From NCBI RefSeq assembly GCF_900108365.1, contig NZ_FNWQ01000002.1, positions 806,001 through 870,000 of the forward strand: 64,000 bases of DNA. The letters run 5' to 3'. The notes under the pieces were generated by a model. That model worked only from the letters and a program-made list of their open reading frames with translations. It did no database searches and was not told where the DNA came from. The DNA is from Chryseobacterium culicis. GTDB taxonomy: Bacteria; Bacteroidota; Bacteroidia; Flavobacteriales; Weeksellaceae. The translations under genes and the position numbers were made by a program. Positions within the stretch are counted from its first letter, which is position 1, and the number at the start of each line of letters is the position of its first letter. This document shows, piece by piece, positions 33,565 to 42,297 of this stretch.

Positions 33565-33572
33565 CAAAGATA
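33565..33572 (-). promoter_or_regulatory. Promoter -7 box for the CNNM-clpS operon
   Basis: The minus strand reads TATCTTTG, 28 bases before the CNNM start. Confidence 0.5.
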
Positions 33573-33757
33573 TGTAAAATAAAAATAACCTGAATCCGGG
33601 ATTGATTATTTCAATTAATGATTTTTCCAAAGCATAAAATGAAGCGACATAACATTGCTATTTTTTAATAAAAAAAATAATTGAAGTGTATATTCATTTC
33701 TTTGAAAAAAGAAGGTTTTTGAGCCCTAAGTAACGTTTTCTGAATTTATTTCAATAA

Positions 33758-33784
33758 AAAAGCACCGAAATTATCGGTGCTTTT
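33758..33784 (-). terminator. Terminator of the ATP synthase operon
   Basis: AAAAGCACCGA pairs with TCGGTGCTTTT around five bases and is followed by T on the minus strand, 22 bases past the atpG stop. Confidence 0.85.
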
Positions 33785-33806
33785 CGTGGTATAGTAAAAT
33801 AATTCT

Positions 33807-34670
33807 TTAAGAATTTTTCAAAGCTTCTGCTCCGGAAACAATTTCCAAAATTTCGTTGGTAATTGCCGCCTGTCTTGCTTTGTTGTAGAAGATCTTAAGA
33901 TCATTTCTCAAAGCTTCCGCATTATCTGTCGCTTTGTGCATAGCGGTCATTCTCGCTCCGTGCTCAGATGCTACTGAATCCAGAATAGCTTTGAAAACCT
34001 GAGTTTTGATAGACTTTGGAATCAAATTATCAAGAATCTCTGTTCTGTTAGGTTCAAAGATATAATCAGTTTCTACTTGCGGCTCAGTGTTTTCAGGCAT
34101 TGAGATCGGAAGAAGTTTTTCTGTAGTTACTTCCTGAGTAGCCGCATTAACGAATTTGTTATAGATAACATACACTTCGTCAAATTTACCTTCTTTGAAG
34201 CTGGTCATTACACCTTCCGTGATATGAGCAACTGCGTCGAAGCTAAGATTATCATAAACAGAGCTTCCGTTAGTATATACCGTACGGCTTTTTCTTACAG
34301 CATCATATACTTTTTTACCTACAGGAAGAACTTCAATCTCGTACTGAGCGTTGTTCTGAAACTGAAGGTTAAGCTCTTTTACGATAGAAGAGTTAAAAGC
34401 TCCCGCAAGACCTCTGTTTGAAGTAACAGCGATGAATAGTACTCTTTTAACCTCTCTTTTCTGAGCATATACAGAAATCTGATCAGGATCAGAGCTAGAA
34501 TTTACATTCTGGATAAGCTCCTGTAATTTTTCAGAATAAGGTCTCAACATTACGATTGCATCCTGTGCTTTTTTTAGTTTCGCTGCGGAAACCATCTTCA
34601 TAGCACGTGTAATCTGCATCGTAGATGAAATTGACGTAATTCTGCCTCGTATTTCTTTTAAGTTTGCCAT
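33807..34670 (-). CDS. atpG: F-type ATP synthase gamma subunit
   Basis: The central stalk of F1, rotating inside the alpha3beta3 ring. The 287-residue protein opens MANLKEIRGRITSISSTMQITRAMKMVSAAKLKKAQ and closes with TDNAEALRNDLKIFYNKARQ and AAITNEILEIVSGAEAL, the two terminal helices that form the coiled coil. It is the last gene of the operon; beta and epsilon genes do not follow it, and the terminator lies immediately downstream. Confidence 0.97.
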   Translation of the reverse strand: MANLKEIRGRITSISSTMQITRAMKMVSAAKLKKAQDAIVMLRPYSEKLQELIQNVNSSSDPDQISVYAQKREVKRVLFIAVTSNRGLAGAFNSSIVKELNLQFQNNAQYEIEVLPVGKKVYDAVRKSRTVYTNGSSVYDNLSFDAVAHITEGVMTSFKEGKFDEVYVIYNKFVNAATQEVTTEKLLPISMPENTEPQVETDYIFEPNRTEILDNLIPKSIKTQVFKAILDSVASEHGARMTAMHKATDNAEALRNDLKIFYNKARQAAITNEILEIVSGAEALKNS

Positions 34671-34699
34671 TAATTTGGGTTCAAAGTTTAAGGTCTAAA

Positions 34700-34736
34700 G
34701 TTTAAGGCTTAAAACGCTATATTTTAAACCTTAAAC
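34700..34736 (-). other. Hairpin in the atpA-atpG gap
   Basis: GTTTAAGGCTTAAAA and TTTTAAACCTTAAAC form a 15-bp stem with a seven-base loop; the single mismatch becomes a G-U pair in the mRNA. The sequence just upstream repeats the same words. It has no T tract, so it looks like a processing or stability element. Confidence 0.5.
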
Positions 34737-34746
34737 ATTGAATTTT

Positions 34747-36324
34747 TTAGTTGTATTTAGATGCTAAATCGTTAGCTGCCTGCTTAAGAACGCTGGTAAT
34801 ATCGTTATCAATTTTTCCAGATTTAATAGCAGCCATTGTATCAGGGTGCTTAGATCTCAGGAACTCGATATACTCGTGCTGGAATTCTTTAATCTTGTTT
34901 AACGGAACGTTTCTCATTAAGTTTTCTGTTCCAGCATAAACGATTGCTACCTGGCTGTCTACAGGAAGTGGTGCATTTACCGGCTGCTTAAGGATTTCCA
35001 CGTTTCTTTCTCCTTTAGAGATCACCGCTAAAGTAGAAGCATCAAGGTCAGAACCGAATTTAGCAAACGCTTCAAGTTCTTTATACTGAGCCTGGTCAAG
35101 TTTTAATGTACCAGAAACTTTTTTCATTGATTTGATCTGAGCGTTACCTCCTACCCTTGATACAGAGATACCCACGTTGATCGCAGGACGTACCCCTGAG
35201 TTGAATAGATCAGACTCCAGGAAGATCTGTCCGTCTGTAATAGAGATTACGTTTGTAGGGATATACGCAGAAACGTCACCAGCCTGAGTTTCGATAATTG
35301 GAAGGGCTGTTAATGAACCACCTCCTTTTACGATTGGTTTAAGAGACTCCGGCAAATCGTTCATTTGCTTGGCAATGTTATCATCAGCGATTACTTTTGC
35401 TGCTCTTTCCAATAGTCTTGAGTGAAGGTAGAATACGTCTCCAGGGTAAGCTTCACGGCCCGGTGGTCTTCTCAATAGTAGAGAAAGCTCACGGTAAGCA
35501 ACAGCTTGTTTAGATAAATCATCATAAACGATAAGCGCAGGTCTACCAGTGTCTCTGAAGAACTCACCGATAGAAGCTCCTGCCATTGCAGAATATACCT
35601 GCATTGGAACCGGGTCTGATGCGTTAGCTGCAACAATTACCGTATAAGCCAAAGCACCTTTATCAGAAAGGGTTTTAACAATTTGTGCTACAGTAGAAGC
35701 TTTCTGACCGATAGCAACATATATACAATATACTGGATTACCAGCATCAAAGAATTCTTTTTGGTTGATGATCGTATCAATAGCAACAGTAGTTTTACCT
35801 GTCTGTCTGTCACCGATGATAAGCTCTCTCTGACCTCTTCCTACAGGGATCATCGCATCAATAGCAACGATACCAGACTGTAAAGGCTCAGTTACCGGCT
35901 GTCTGAAGATTACTCCAGGAGCCTTTCTTTCCAATGGCATTTCGTATAAATCCCCAGTAATAGGACCTTTACCATCGATAGGGTTACCAAGAGTATCTAC
36001 TACTCTTCCTAACATACCTTCTCCTACTTTGATAGAAGAGATTCTGTTTGTTCTTCTTACTGTATCACCTTCTTTTACTAATTTACTTTCACCAAGTAGA
36101 GCAACACCCACGTTGTCTTCTTCAAGGTTAAGTACAATACCTTCTACATCACTAGAAAATTTCACCAACTCTCCGTATTGTACGTTTTCTAACCCGTATA
36201 CACGAGCAATACCATCACCGATGGTTAAAACTGTACCTACTTCCTCAACGTTTGATTGAGTATCGAAGTTGGCCAATTGCTGTTTTAAGATCGCAGATAC
36301 TTCTGCCGGATTTATTTCTGCCAT
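34747..36324 (-). CDS. atpA: F-type ATP synthase alpha subunit
   Basis: The regulatory nucleotide-binding subunit of F1, 525 residues. The P-loop is [15 protein letters not shown] at about residue 170; [19 protein letters not shown] and the [17 protein letters not shown] region are signature stretches. It forms the catalytic hexamer with beta, whose gene is absent here. It starts 16 bases after atpH and is separated from atpG by a 76-base gap that contains a hairpin. Confidence 0.98.
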   Translation of the reverse strand: MAEINPAEVSAILKQQLANFDTQSNVEEVGTVLTIGDGIARVYGLENVQYGELVKFSSDVEGIVLNLEEDNVGVALLGESKLVKEGDTVRRTNRISSIKVGEGMLGRVVDTLGNPIDGKGPITGDLYEMPLERKAPGVIFRQPVTEPLQSGIVAIDAMIPVGRGQRELIIGDRQTGKTTVAIDTIINQKEFFDAGNPVYCIYVAIGQKASTVAQIVKTLSDKGALAYTVIVAANASDPVPMQVYSAMAGASIGEFFRDTGRPALIVYDDLSKQAVAYRELSLLLRRPPGREAYPGDVFYLHSRLLERAAKVIADDNIAKQMNDLPESLKPIVKGGGSLTALPIIETQAGDVSAYIPTNVISITDGQIFLESDLFNSGVRPAINVGISVSRVGGNAQIKSMKKVSGTLKLDQAQYKELEAFAKFGSDLDASTLAVISKGERNVEILKQPVNAPLPVDSQVAIVYAGTENLMRNVPLNKIKEFQHEYIEFLRSKHPDTMAAIKSGKIDNDITSVLKQAANDLASKYN

Positions 36325-36340
36325 TGTATGGTTGTTTTTC

Positions 36341-36880
36341 TTAATTTAATTGGAAATCTTTTTTAACTTGGTTCAGTTTTGTCTTCACAGACGCGTCTAC
36401 CTGCTGGTCACCTACTCTCAGAACGTATCCTCCAAGAATTTCAGGCTTAACAATCACTTTCAGGTCAAAGTTTGAATCAGCATTGACAAGATTAGTAGAT
36501 CTTAAAATCTGGTCAATATTTTCTTTTGAAAGTGAAGTTGCTGTAGTAAGCGTTACTCTTTGTACACCGCTAAGGTCTTCTACTTTATTAATGAATTCCT
36601 GAGCGATATTTTTCAGTTGATTTTCACGGCCATGCTTAATCACCAATCTGATCAGGTTCTGAGAAGAAACAGATAAACCTTTGAAAATTTCGTTTGCTAC
36701 TTCTATTTTCTTTTTAGAATCGATATAAGGAGTCATGAAAAATTTATTTAAGTCCGCAGACTCTTTCATGATCTTTACTACATCTTTCATTTCAGAAAAT
36801 ACAGTAGCCGTTTGACCTGACTCGTTTGTGAAATCAAGTAAACCTTGTGCGTATCTTTTAGCTACTTTAGATGTAAGCAT
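36341..36880 (-). CDS. atpH: F-type ATP synthase delta subunit
   Basis: Joins the top of F1 to the peripheral stalk (OSCP homologue). The 179-residue protein has the N-terminal helical domain ([12 protein letters not shown]) and the C-terminal beta part ([27 protein letters not shown]), a typical AtpH ending. It begins two bases after atpF. Confidence 0.95.
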   Translation of the reverse strand: MLTSKVAKRYAQGLLDFTNESGQTATVFSEMKDVVKIMKESADLNKFFMTPYIDSKKKIEVANEIFKGLSVSSQNLIRLVIKHGRENQLKNIAQEFINKVEDLSGVQRVTLTTATSLSKENIDQILRSTNLVNADSNFDLKVIVKPEILGGYVLRVGDQQVDASVKTKLNQVKKDFQLN

Positions 36881-36882
36881 TC

Positions 36883-37380
36883 TTAGTTAAGGTTTGATTT
36901 GTTTAAATAATTTTGAACTAATTCGTTTTGAGCTTCGCTGTTGTCTAATTTTTGTTTCAAAATAGACTCAGCAATGTTTACAGATAAAGTACCGATTTGA
37001 GTTTTGATGTCTGCCATAGCAGCATTTTTCTCAGCATTGATAGTCTGTTTAGCAGCTTCGATCATTTTGTCTCCTTCAGCTTTAGCAACATCTTTAGCTT
37101 CCCCTACGATTCTGTCTTTAATTTCTCTGGCTTCTTTAAGGATAGCATCTCTTTCGATTTTAGCTTCACGAATGATTCTTTCGTTATCCTCTTTTAAAGT
37201 TTCCATTTCTTTTCTAGCTAATTTAGCTTGATTAAGAGCGTCAACAATAGATGTTTCTCTGTCATTGATAGACTTTAAAATAGGTTTCCAAGCGAATTTA
37301 CCTAACAAAAATAATAATGCTAGAAAAATAACAGACTGGATAATAAATAATCCTGATGAAAACTGATGAATTAATTCCAT
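36883..37380 (-). CDS. atpF: F-type ATP synthase b subunit
   Basis: The peripheral stalk: one N-terminal membrane helix (residues about 10-28) followed by a long charged coiled coil of about 130 residues (WKPILKSINDRETSIVDALN onward). The 165-residue length suits the single-copy-gene b homodimer. It lies downstream of atpE with a 12-bp hairpin in between. Confidence 0.96.
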   Translation of the reverse strand: MELIHQFSSGLFIIQSVIFLALLFLLGKFAWKPILKSINDRETSIVDALNQAKLARKEMETLKEDNERIIREAKIERDAILKEAREIKDRIVGEAKDVAKAEGDKMIEAAKQTINAEKNAAMADIKTQIGTLSVNIAESILKQKLDNSEAQNELVQNYLNKSNLN

Positions 37381-37418
37381 TATATAAATGTATAAATAAT
37401 TATTACTTTTTTTAAAGA

Positions 37419-37453
37419 ACCATTATCTGTAACCAACCGTCACAGATAATGGT
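37419..37453 (-). other. Strong hairpin in the atpE-atpF gap
   Basis: ACCATTATCTGT pairs perfectly with ACAGATAATGGT, a 12-bp stem with an 11-base loop, starting 10 bases after the atpE stop. No T tract follows on the mRNA, so it is not a plain terminator. It is placed to hold the 3' end of an atpE-bearing fragment, which would raise c-subunit output. Confidence 0.65.
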
Positions 37454-37463
37454 CTGATTTTAA

Positions 37464-37658
37464 TTAGTTTACTGCGAATAGAGCAGCAAACGCAACACCT
37501 TCAACAAGTGCAGCTGCGATAAGCATAGCTGTTTGGATTTTTCCAGATTGCTCAGGTTGTCTAGCGATAGCTTCAAGAGCAGCAGCTCCGATTTTACCAA
37601 GACCGATACCTACACCTAGTACTACGATACCAGCACCTACAATTTTAGGGATTTCCAT
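37464..37658 (-). CDS. atpE: F-type ATP synthase c subunit
   Basis: The 64-residue proteolipid of the c-ring, two short membrane helices with the ion-binding carboxylate E53 in AALVEGVAF. Residue 54 is Gly, and I do not see the Gln/Ser/Thr signature of sodium-binding rings, so proton use is likely. The polar loop IARQPEQSGKIQ at about 31-42 contacts the central stalk. It is expected to be needed in many copies per enzyme. Confidence 0.97.
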   Translation of the reverse strand: MEIPKIVGAGIVVLGVGIGLGKIGAAALEAIARQPEQSGKIQTAMLIAAALVEGVAFAALFAVN

Positions 37659-37705
37659 AATATATAATTTTAAAAAATTTGTTTTACTTTAATTTACAAT
37701 TTCAA

Positions 37706-38803
37706 TTAGTGAGCTGCATGATGTTCGTGCTCGTGCTCTTCTACTGCCATTCCGATAAACAGCGCAGATAACATGGTAAAGATATAAGCCTGCAGGAACG
37801 CTACTAACACTTCCAATAAATAGATTACCAATGTTAAGAACGGGAAAGCAACACCTGCGATAAAGTTCTTAAATACATAGATCAATCCGATCAAACTCAT
37901 TACAACGATGTGACCTGCAGTCATGTTTGCAAAAAGACGGATCATCAAAGCAAATGGTTTAGTGATTGTTCCTAATAATTCGATTGGCAACATGATCAAT
38001 TTCATCGGTACAGGAACTCCCGGCATCCAGAAGATGTGCTTCCAGTAATCTTTATTAGCAGAGAATGTAGTAATTAAATAAGTAAGGATCGCCAAGAAGA
38101 ATGTCATTGTAATATTACCTGTAACATTAATTCCGAATGGCATTAATCCTAAAACGTTCAGGAAAAGAATAAAGAAGAATACGGTTAATAAATAACCCAT
38201 GAATCTCTTATACTTATGTCCGATGTTTGGAATAGCAACTTCATCTCTTACGAAAATGATTAATGGCTCTAAAAATCTTGCAGCTCCTGTAGGAACAACT
38301 GACTTTTTGTAAGACTTAGCCATACCCCCGAACAACACTAACATAAATATTGAAACTAATAAAATAATCAGCACACTCTTTGTTATTGAAAGATCTAATG
38401 GCTTTTCGTTAGTTGGGTGGCCGTGGTCATCCAGCGTTAAAGTTCCAGCTGAATCAGTTTTATAGATTTTTTCATGGTGCAATACATAAAAATTTCCATC
38501 AACTTCAGTAGGTTCTCCGTGCATAAACCCTTCCTTGTTGCTCATGAAAGAGTGAAAACCGTTATCATATATAATAACAGGAAGAGGAAAACCAATGTGG
38601 TGACCTTCTTTATCAACCATCAATGTGAAATCATGTGCATCCAACAAGTGATGATCGATGAACTCTTTGTTTTCTTTGCTCACTTTGTCTTTCTCTGAAA
38701 GCTCTTGAGCAGGAGCTGCCCCAGCAGTAGCTTCTCCGTGCTGTGCAGACACTAAGTTTAATACAAAAATACTGTAGAATAAAACTGCGAATTTCTTAAA
38801 CAT
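37706..38803 (-). CDS. atpB: F-type ATP synthase a subunit with N-terminal extension
   Basis: The stator part of the proton channel. The core (about residues 140-360) has the essential arginine in ALMIRLFANMTAGHIVV. An N-terminal stretch of about 125 residues precedes it, starting with a signal-peptide-like segment (MFKKFAVLFYSIFVLNLVSAQ) and continuing as a soluble, His/Asp-rich region, and the protein ends in a His-rich tail. The ATG at 38803 is chosen because a -7 box at 38825-38832 overlaps the longer start. Extended, exported a-subunit N-termini are known in Bacteroidota. Confidence 0.93.
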   Translation of the reverse strand: MFKKFAVLFYSIFVLNLVSAQHGEATAGAAPAQELSEKDKVSKENKEFIDHHLLDAHDFTLMVDKEGHHIGFPLPVIIYDNGFHSFMSNKEGFMHGEPTEVDGNFYVLHHEKIYKTDSAGTLTLDDHGHPTNEKPLDLSITKSVLIILLVSIFMLVLFGGMAKSYKKSVVPTGAARFLEPLIIFVRDEVAIPNIGHKYKRFMGYLLTVFFFILFLNVLGLMPFGINVTGNITMTFFLAILTYLITTFSANKDYWKHIFWMPGVPVPMKLIMLPIELLGTITKPFALMIRLFANMTAGHIVVMSLIGLIYVFKNFIAGVAFPFLTLVIYLLEVLVAFLQAYIFTMLSALFIGMAVEEHEHEHHAAH

Positions 38804-38824
38804 TGATAGGTTTTTTTCGTTGTG

Positions 38825-38832
38825 CAAAAATA
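38825..38832 (-). promoter_or_regulatory. Promoter -7 box for the ATP synthase operon that fixes the atpB start
   Basis: The minus strand reads TATTTTTG, 21 bases before the ATG at 38803. The frame opening at 38827 would begin within it. Confidence 0.6.
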
Positions 38833-38862
38833 TGATATTTTTTCTAGTTTCAATAAATTATT

Positions 38863-39234
38863 TTACTGTTTTTTATCATGATTAATCAGCTTGATTGCAT
38901 AGTATGTAAGCAGGGCTGTCAGGACAAAATAAGGAATTATAAAATGAAATTTGTAGCCTGGAATCACTTCAAAGTTCAGTTTTTTTCTGATCAGGTACAT
39001 TAAACCAAATTTTAAAAGGATCAAACCGATGACAGACAATCCTAAAAATTCCGGTGCCACCCTATTGATTAAAATAATTAGAGTGATCATCATCATAAAC
39101 ATGACACTCAAAAAAAGATAAAATTTAATAATGACAATTTCATTCAGATGAAAAACAAATTTCCAAAGGGAAAAATGCGCCAGAAACGTCAGGAAGAATA
39201 AAATGACAACAAGAATATTGGGATTGATTTTCAT
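38863..39234 (-). CDS. Small membrane protein upstream of atpB, AtpI-like in place and form
   Basis: A 123-residue protein with four predicted membrane helices (INPNILVVILFFLTFLAHFS onward). Its place, just upstream of atpB and on the same strand, and its size match the AtpI-type assembly helper of ATP synthase; sequence similarity is too weak to call it AtpI. The ATG at 39234 is chosen because the -7 box TATTTTTG at 39254-39261 lies between it and a longer start at 39303. Confidence 0.7.
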   Translation of the reverse strand: MKINPNILVVILFFLTFLAHFSLWKFVFHLNEIVIIKFYLFLSVMFMMMITLIILINRVAPEFLGLSVIGLILLKFGLMYLIRKKLNFEVIPGYKFHFIIPYFVLTALLTYYAIKLINHDKKQ

Positions 39235-39253
39235 TCTAAATTTTAATTGACCG

Positions 39254-39261
39254 CAAAAATA
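39254..39261 (-). promoter_or_regulatory. Promoter -7 box for the AtpI-like gene, fixing its start
   Basis: The minus strand reads TATTTTTG, 19 bases before the ATG at 39234. Confidence 0.55.
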
Positions 39262-39359
39262 GACTTTTTCTATCGTATTATCATAAGATTTGATATATAT
39301 CATTTTTCTTATCTATATAATATTACGTGCAGGACAGTTTAGATATGCTAAAAATTCCT

Positions 39360-39367
39360 TATTTTTG
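39360..39367 (+). promoter_or_regulatory. Promoter -7 box for ffh
   Basis: TATTTTTG, 23 bases before the ffh ATG at 39391. Confidence 0.55.
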
Positions 39368-39390
39368 CAAACCTATAATTTACAATAAAT

Positions 39391-40752
39391 ATGTTTAATA
39401 GTTTACAGGATAAATTAGACAAGGCATTACACAATATTTCCGGTAGAGGAAAAATTACCGAAATCAATGTGGCGGAAACCGTAAAGGAGATCCGAAGAGC
39501 ATTGGTAGATGCCGACGTTAACTATAAGGTTGCAAAAGATCTTACCAAAAGAGTTCAGGATAAAGCATTAGGAGAGAACGTTCTTACTTCCCTTACTCCG
39601 GGACAGCTGATGACTAAAATTGTTCATGACGAACTGGTAGACCTTATGGGAGGTTCCCAGGAAGGAATCAATCTTTCAGGAAAACCTTCTGTAATCCTTA
39701 TTGCTGGTCTTCAGGGATCTGGTAAGACTACTTTCTCAGGAAAACTTGCTAATTATTTACAGACAAAAAGAAATAAAAAACCTTTATTGGTAGCATGTGA
39801 CGTTTACCGTCCTGCAGCGATTGATCAGCTGAAAGTATTGGGAGGACAGATCAAAGTTCCTGTTTATACTGAAGAAGGTGCTACCAATCCATCTACTATT
39901 GCTGAAAATGCGATCAATTTTGCAAAAGCAAACGGTCATGATGTTGTGATCGTGGATACAGCAGGTCGTTTAGCTATTGATGAGCAGATGATGAACGAGA
40001 TCAAATCTGTACATTACTTCATTAAGCCTAACGAAACGTTATTCGTTGTTGACTCAATGACAGGTCAGGATGCTGTGAATACGGCAAAAGCCTTCAATGA
40101 TGCTTTGAACTTTGACGGAGTTGTTTTAACAAAATTAGATGGTGATACAAGAGGGGGAGCTGCATTAACGATCCGTTCCGTTGTTGAAAAGCCAATTAAG
40201 TTTATCTCCACAGGGGAAAAAATGGAAGCTTTAGATCTTTTCTACCCGGAAAGGATGGCAGACAGAATCCTGGGAATGGGAGACGTTGTTTCCTTAGTAG
40301 AAAGAGCTCAGGAACAGTTTGATGAAGAAGAAGCGAAAAAACTTCACAAAAAAATTGCTAAAAACGAGTTCGGTTTTGATGATTTCCTTAAGCAGATCAA
40401 CCAGATCAAGAAGATGGGTAACATGAAAGACCTTATGGGAATGATTCCCGGAGTTGGAAAAGCAATTAAGGACGTAGAAATCAGTGATGATGCATTCAAG
40501 CACATTGAAGCGATTATTTACTCTATGACTCCTGAAGAAAGAAGAAGACCTTCTATCATCAACACTCAGAGAAAGGGAAGAATTGCCAAAGGAGCAGGAA
40601 GAAAAATAGAAGATGTGAATCAACTGATGAAACAGTTCGATCAGATGGGTAAAATGATGAAAATGATGCAGGGCCCTCAAGGAAAGCAAATGATGCAGAT
40701 GATGAGCAAAATGCCAAATATGCCTGGAATGGGTGGCATGTTTGGAAAATAA
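39391..40752 (+). CDS. ffh: Signal recognition particle protein Ffh
   Basis: The GTPase of the SRP, which binds signal sequences on ribosomes with 4.5S RNA. Domain order is N (about 1-90), G with P-loop GLQGSGKTT at 106-114 and DTAGR at about 190, and a Met-rich M domain (about 300-453) ending in repeated MMKMMQ/MMQMMSKM stretches that bind signal peptides. Identification is unambiguous. It is divergent from the ATP synthase operon and is followed by a bidirectional terminator. Confidence 0.98.
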   Translation: MFNSLQDKLDKALHNISGRGKITEINVAETVKEIRRALVDADVNYKVAKDLTKRVQDKALGENVLTSLTPGQLMTKIVHDELVDLMGGSQEGINLSGKPSVILIAGLQGSGKTTFSGKLANYLQTKRNKKPLLVACDVYRPAAIDQLKVLGGQIKVPVYTEEGATNPSTIAENAINFAKANGHDVVIVDTAGRLAIDEQMMNEIKSVHYFIKPNETLFVVDSMTGQDAVNTAKAFNDALNFDGVVLTKLDGDTRGGAALTIRSVVEKPIKFISTGEKMEALDLFYPERMADRILGMGDVVSLVERAQEQFDEEEAKKLHKKIAKNEFGFDDFLKQINQIKKMGNMKDLMGMIPGVGKAIKDVEISDDAFKHIEAIIYSMTPEERRRPSIINTQRKGRIAKGAGRKIEDVNQLMKQFDQMGKMMKMMQGPQGKQMMQMMSKMPNMPGMGGMFGK

Positions 40753-40773
40753 GAAATACAAGATCATTTATAA

Positions 40774-40802
40774 AAAAACTCTCAGAAATTCTGAGAGTTT
40801 TT
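40774..40802. terminator. Bidirectional terminator between ffh and the barrel cluster
   Basis: AAAAACTCTCAGAA pairs with TTCTGAGAGTTTTT, one-base loop when fully zipped, with A and T runs on both sides, so it works for ffh and for the converging barrel gene. Confidence 0.85.
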
Positions 40803-40821
40803 ATTTTTATACCGGATCTGT

Positions 40822-41475
40822 TTATTTAAACTTGTACCCTATTCCTAACTGGAAGAAATTCATTTTGAGTTTTTCTCCGTCCACCGGATTTTTGATCATA
40901 TTCGTAAGACCGAAGCTGTAGCGCGCATCTACAAATAATCCTTTATACACATTATAATCAGCTCCTAAGAATAAACCGAATTCTGTAGACTTCAGACCAT
41001 TATCAAAATAATTTTCAAGGTATTTTTCACCTTCGTTGATAGCAGATGGATTCGACTGCGCCCCACTCACTTCAATTTTAACTTTTGTATTGGTTCTGAA
41101 ACTCACGTATGGACCGGCATAAAGCCCTAGTTCAGGAGTTGCATAATATCTTGCAGATACAGGAATAACAATTCTGTTAAAATGCAGTTTTTCCGTTACG
41201 GTAACTCCAGAAGCTTTTACTACTGCTTTACCTCCCAGGTTAGCATATTCCACTTCTCCCTGTAACGCAAATTTATTGTTCAGTTTATGCTCAACCAAAC
41301 CTCCGATATAAAAACCGGATTTGGATTTAAGACTTGCTCCTATCCCGTCAAAATTGACACTATTAGCATCGGAATTTAATGTTGACAAAGCATAACCTGC
41401 TTTTACACCGAATGTAGTTTGTGCATTTAAACCTGCAAATAAAGCGATTGCAGACGCTAATAAAATTTTTTTCAT
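40822..41475 (-). CDS. Porin-family outer membrane beta-barrel protein
   Basis: A 217-residue exported protein with a signal peptide (MKKILLASAIALFAGLNAQ) and alternating beta-strand character to a C-terminal phenylalanine, IGYKFK, fitting an eight- or ten-stranded barrel of the PorT/OmpW-like kind. It is a paralogue of the gene at 44065-44730: both share FALQGE and IPVSARYY/IPISAKYF motifs. A -7 box lies 26 bases upstream. Function is unknown. Confidence 0.8.
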   Translation of the reverse strand: MKKILLASAIALFAGLNAQTTFGVKAGYALSTLNSDANSVNFDGIGASLKSKSGFYIGGLVEHKLNNKFALQGEVEYANLGGKAVVKASGVTVTEKLHFNRIVIPVSARYYATPELGLYAGPYVSFRTNTKVKIEVSGAQSNPSAINEGEKYLENYFDNGLKSTEFGLFLGADYNVYKGLFVDARYSFGLTNMIKNPVDGEKLKMNFFQLGIGYKFK

Positions 41476-41501
41476 GATTTATTGTATTAAAAAAATGTTT
41501 G

Positions 41502-41509
41502 CAAAAATA
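41502..41509 (-). promoter_or_regulatory. Promoter -7 box for the barrel gene at 41475
   Basis: The minus strand reads TATTTTTG, 26 bases before the ATG. Confidence 0.5.
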
Positions 41510-41513
41510 CAAA

Positions 41514-41539
41514 AAAGCCTTGAGAAACCTCAGGACTTT
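41514..41539 (-). terminator. Weak terminator after the second tandem barrel gene
   Basis: AAAGCCTTGAG and CTCAGGACTTT form an imperfect stem with two mismatches, resembling the better copy at 42252-42277 after the sister gene. Confidence 0.5.
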
Positions 41540-41559
41540 CTTACTATATGCTTTGTTTA

Positions 41560-42222
41560 CTATTTTGCAAATATATATTTTACTCCAAAAGTAACGGCAG
41601 CCAGATTAAGGTCAAATTTGTAGCTATTATTTCTTTTAGCACCTTCAACATCTCTTTTGTAGCTATTGTAGCCAAACTCCCCTATTGTTGCTTCAATGGA
41701 CCAGTTTTTACTGACGAAATAATCTAATCCCGGCTTGATATTCACTCCGATGTTGGTATAGTTATTTTTTTGTGTAAACGGAGCGGAAAGTATAGGGTCT
41801 CCGCCGTCACCTTCACTGTTAAAATCCATTTTTTCCTTTCCCAATTCCAACGGAACCTGTAATTGTCCGAATATGTATAATTTATCAGATAAAGTCCAGT
41901 ATTTTCTCACGAATGGAGCAACAACAAAAGCATTATCTGTATTTTTAATCTCGATGGTATTAATAAATCCGAAACCCCTAACGTTATATTTTGTAACGGC
42001 ACTTTTATAGCCTATACCAAGTCCTACTGCCAAGTTGTTATTAACGAAATAACCAGCTGTAGGAAGGATTCTGATCACATCTTCCTTTCTCTTGGTTTCA
42101 AATTCGTTTTTCTCATTGTGATAATATCCTACCTGTCCTGAAAGGTAAGAAGTTCCTTTTGCAATCTGTGCGTGTGACCATCCAAAGAGTGCAACAGCGC
42201 CCATCAATACGATTTTTTTCAT
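41560..42222 (-). CDS. Outer membrane beta-barrel protein, tandem copy 2
   Basis: A 220-residue exported barrel protein with a signal peptide ending SHAQ. It is a close sister of the gene at 42298-42966: both run IAKGT-YLSG, PTAGYFVN/PTVGYFVN, FVVAPFVRKYWTLSDKLY and SKNWSIEATIGEFGYN/LNKNWSIEATIGEFGYN, and both end in TFGVKYIFAK/TFGVKYVFAK. The 3' flanks also match. No promoter box is seen between it and the upstream sister, so it is likely transcribed by read-through. Function is unknown. Confidence 0.8.
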   Translation of the reverse strand: MKKIVLMGAVALFGWSHAQIAKGTSYLSGQVGYYHNEKNEFETKRKEDVIRILPTAGYFVNNNLAVGLGIGYKSAVTKYNVRGFGFINTIEIKNTDNAFVVAPFVRKYWTLSDKLYIFGQLQVPLELGKEKMDFNSEGDGGDPILSAPFTQKNNYTNIGVNIKPGLDYFVSKNWSIEATIGEFGYNSYKRDVEGAKRNNSYKFDLNLAAVTFGVKYIFAK

Positions 42223-42251
42223 GACTATTATATTAGTTTTTAAATAGAGAA

Positions 42252-42277
42252 AAAGCCCTAAGATTTCTCAGGGCTTT
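42252..42277 (-). terminator. Terminator-like hairpin between the tandem barrel genes
   Basis: AAAGCCCT pairs with AGGGCTTT, followed by a short mixed tract, so it is a leaky terminator. Its flank is duplicated at 41514-41539. Confidence 0.6.
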
Positions 42278-42297
42278 CTTGCTATATGCTTTGTTTA

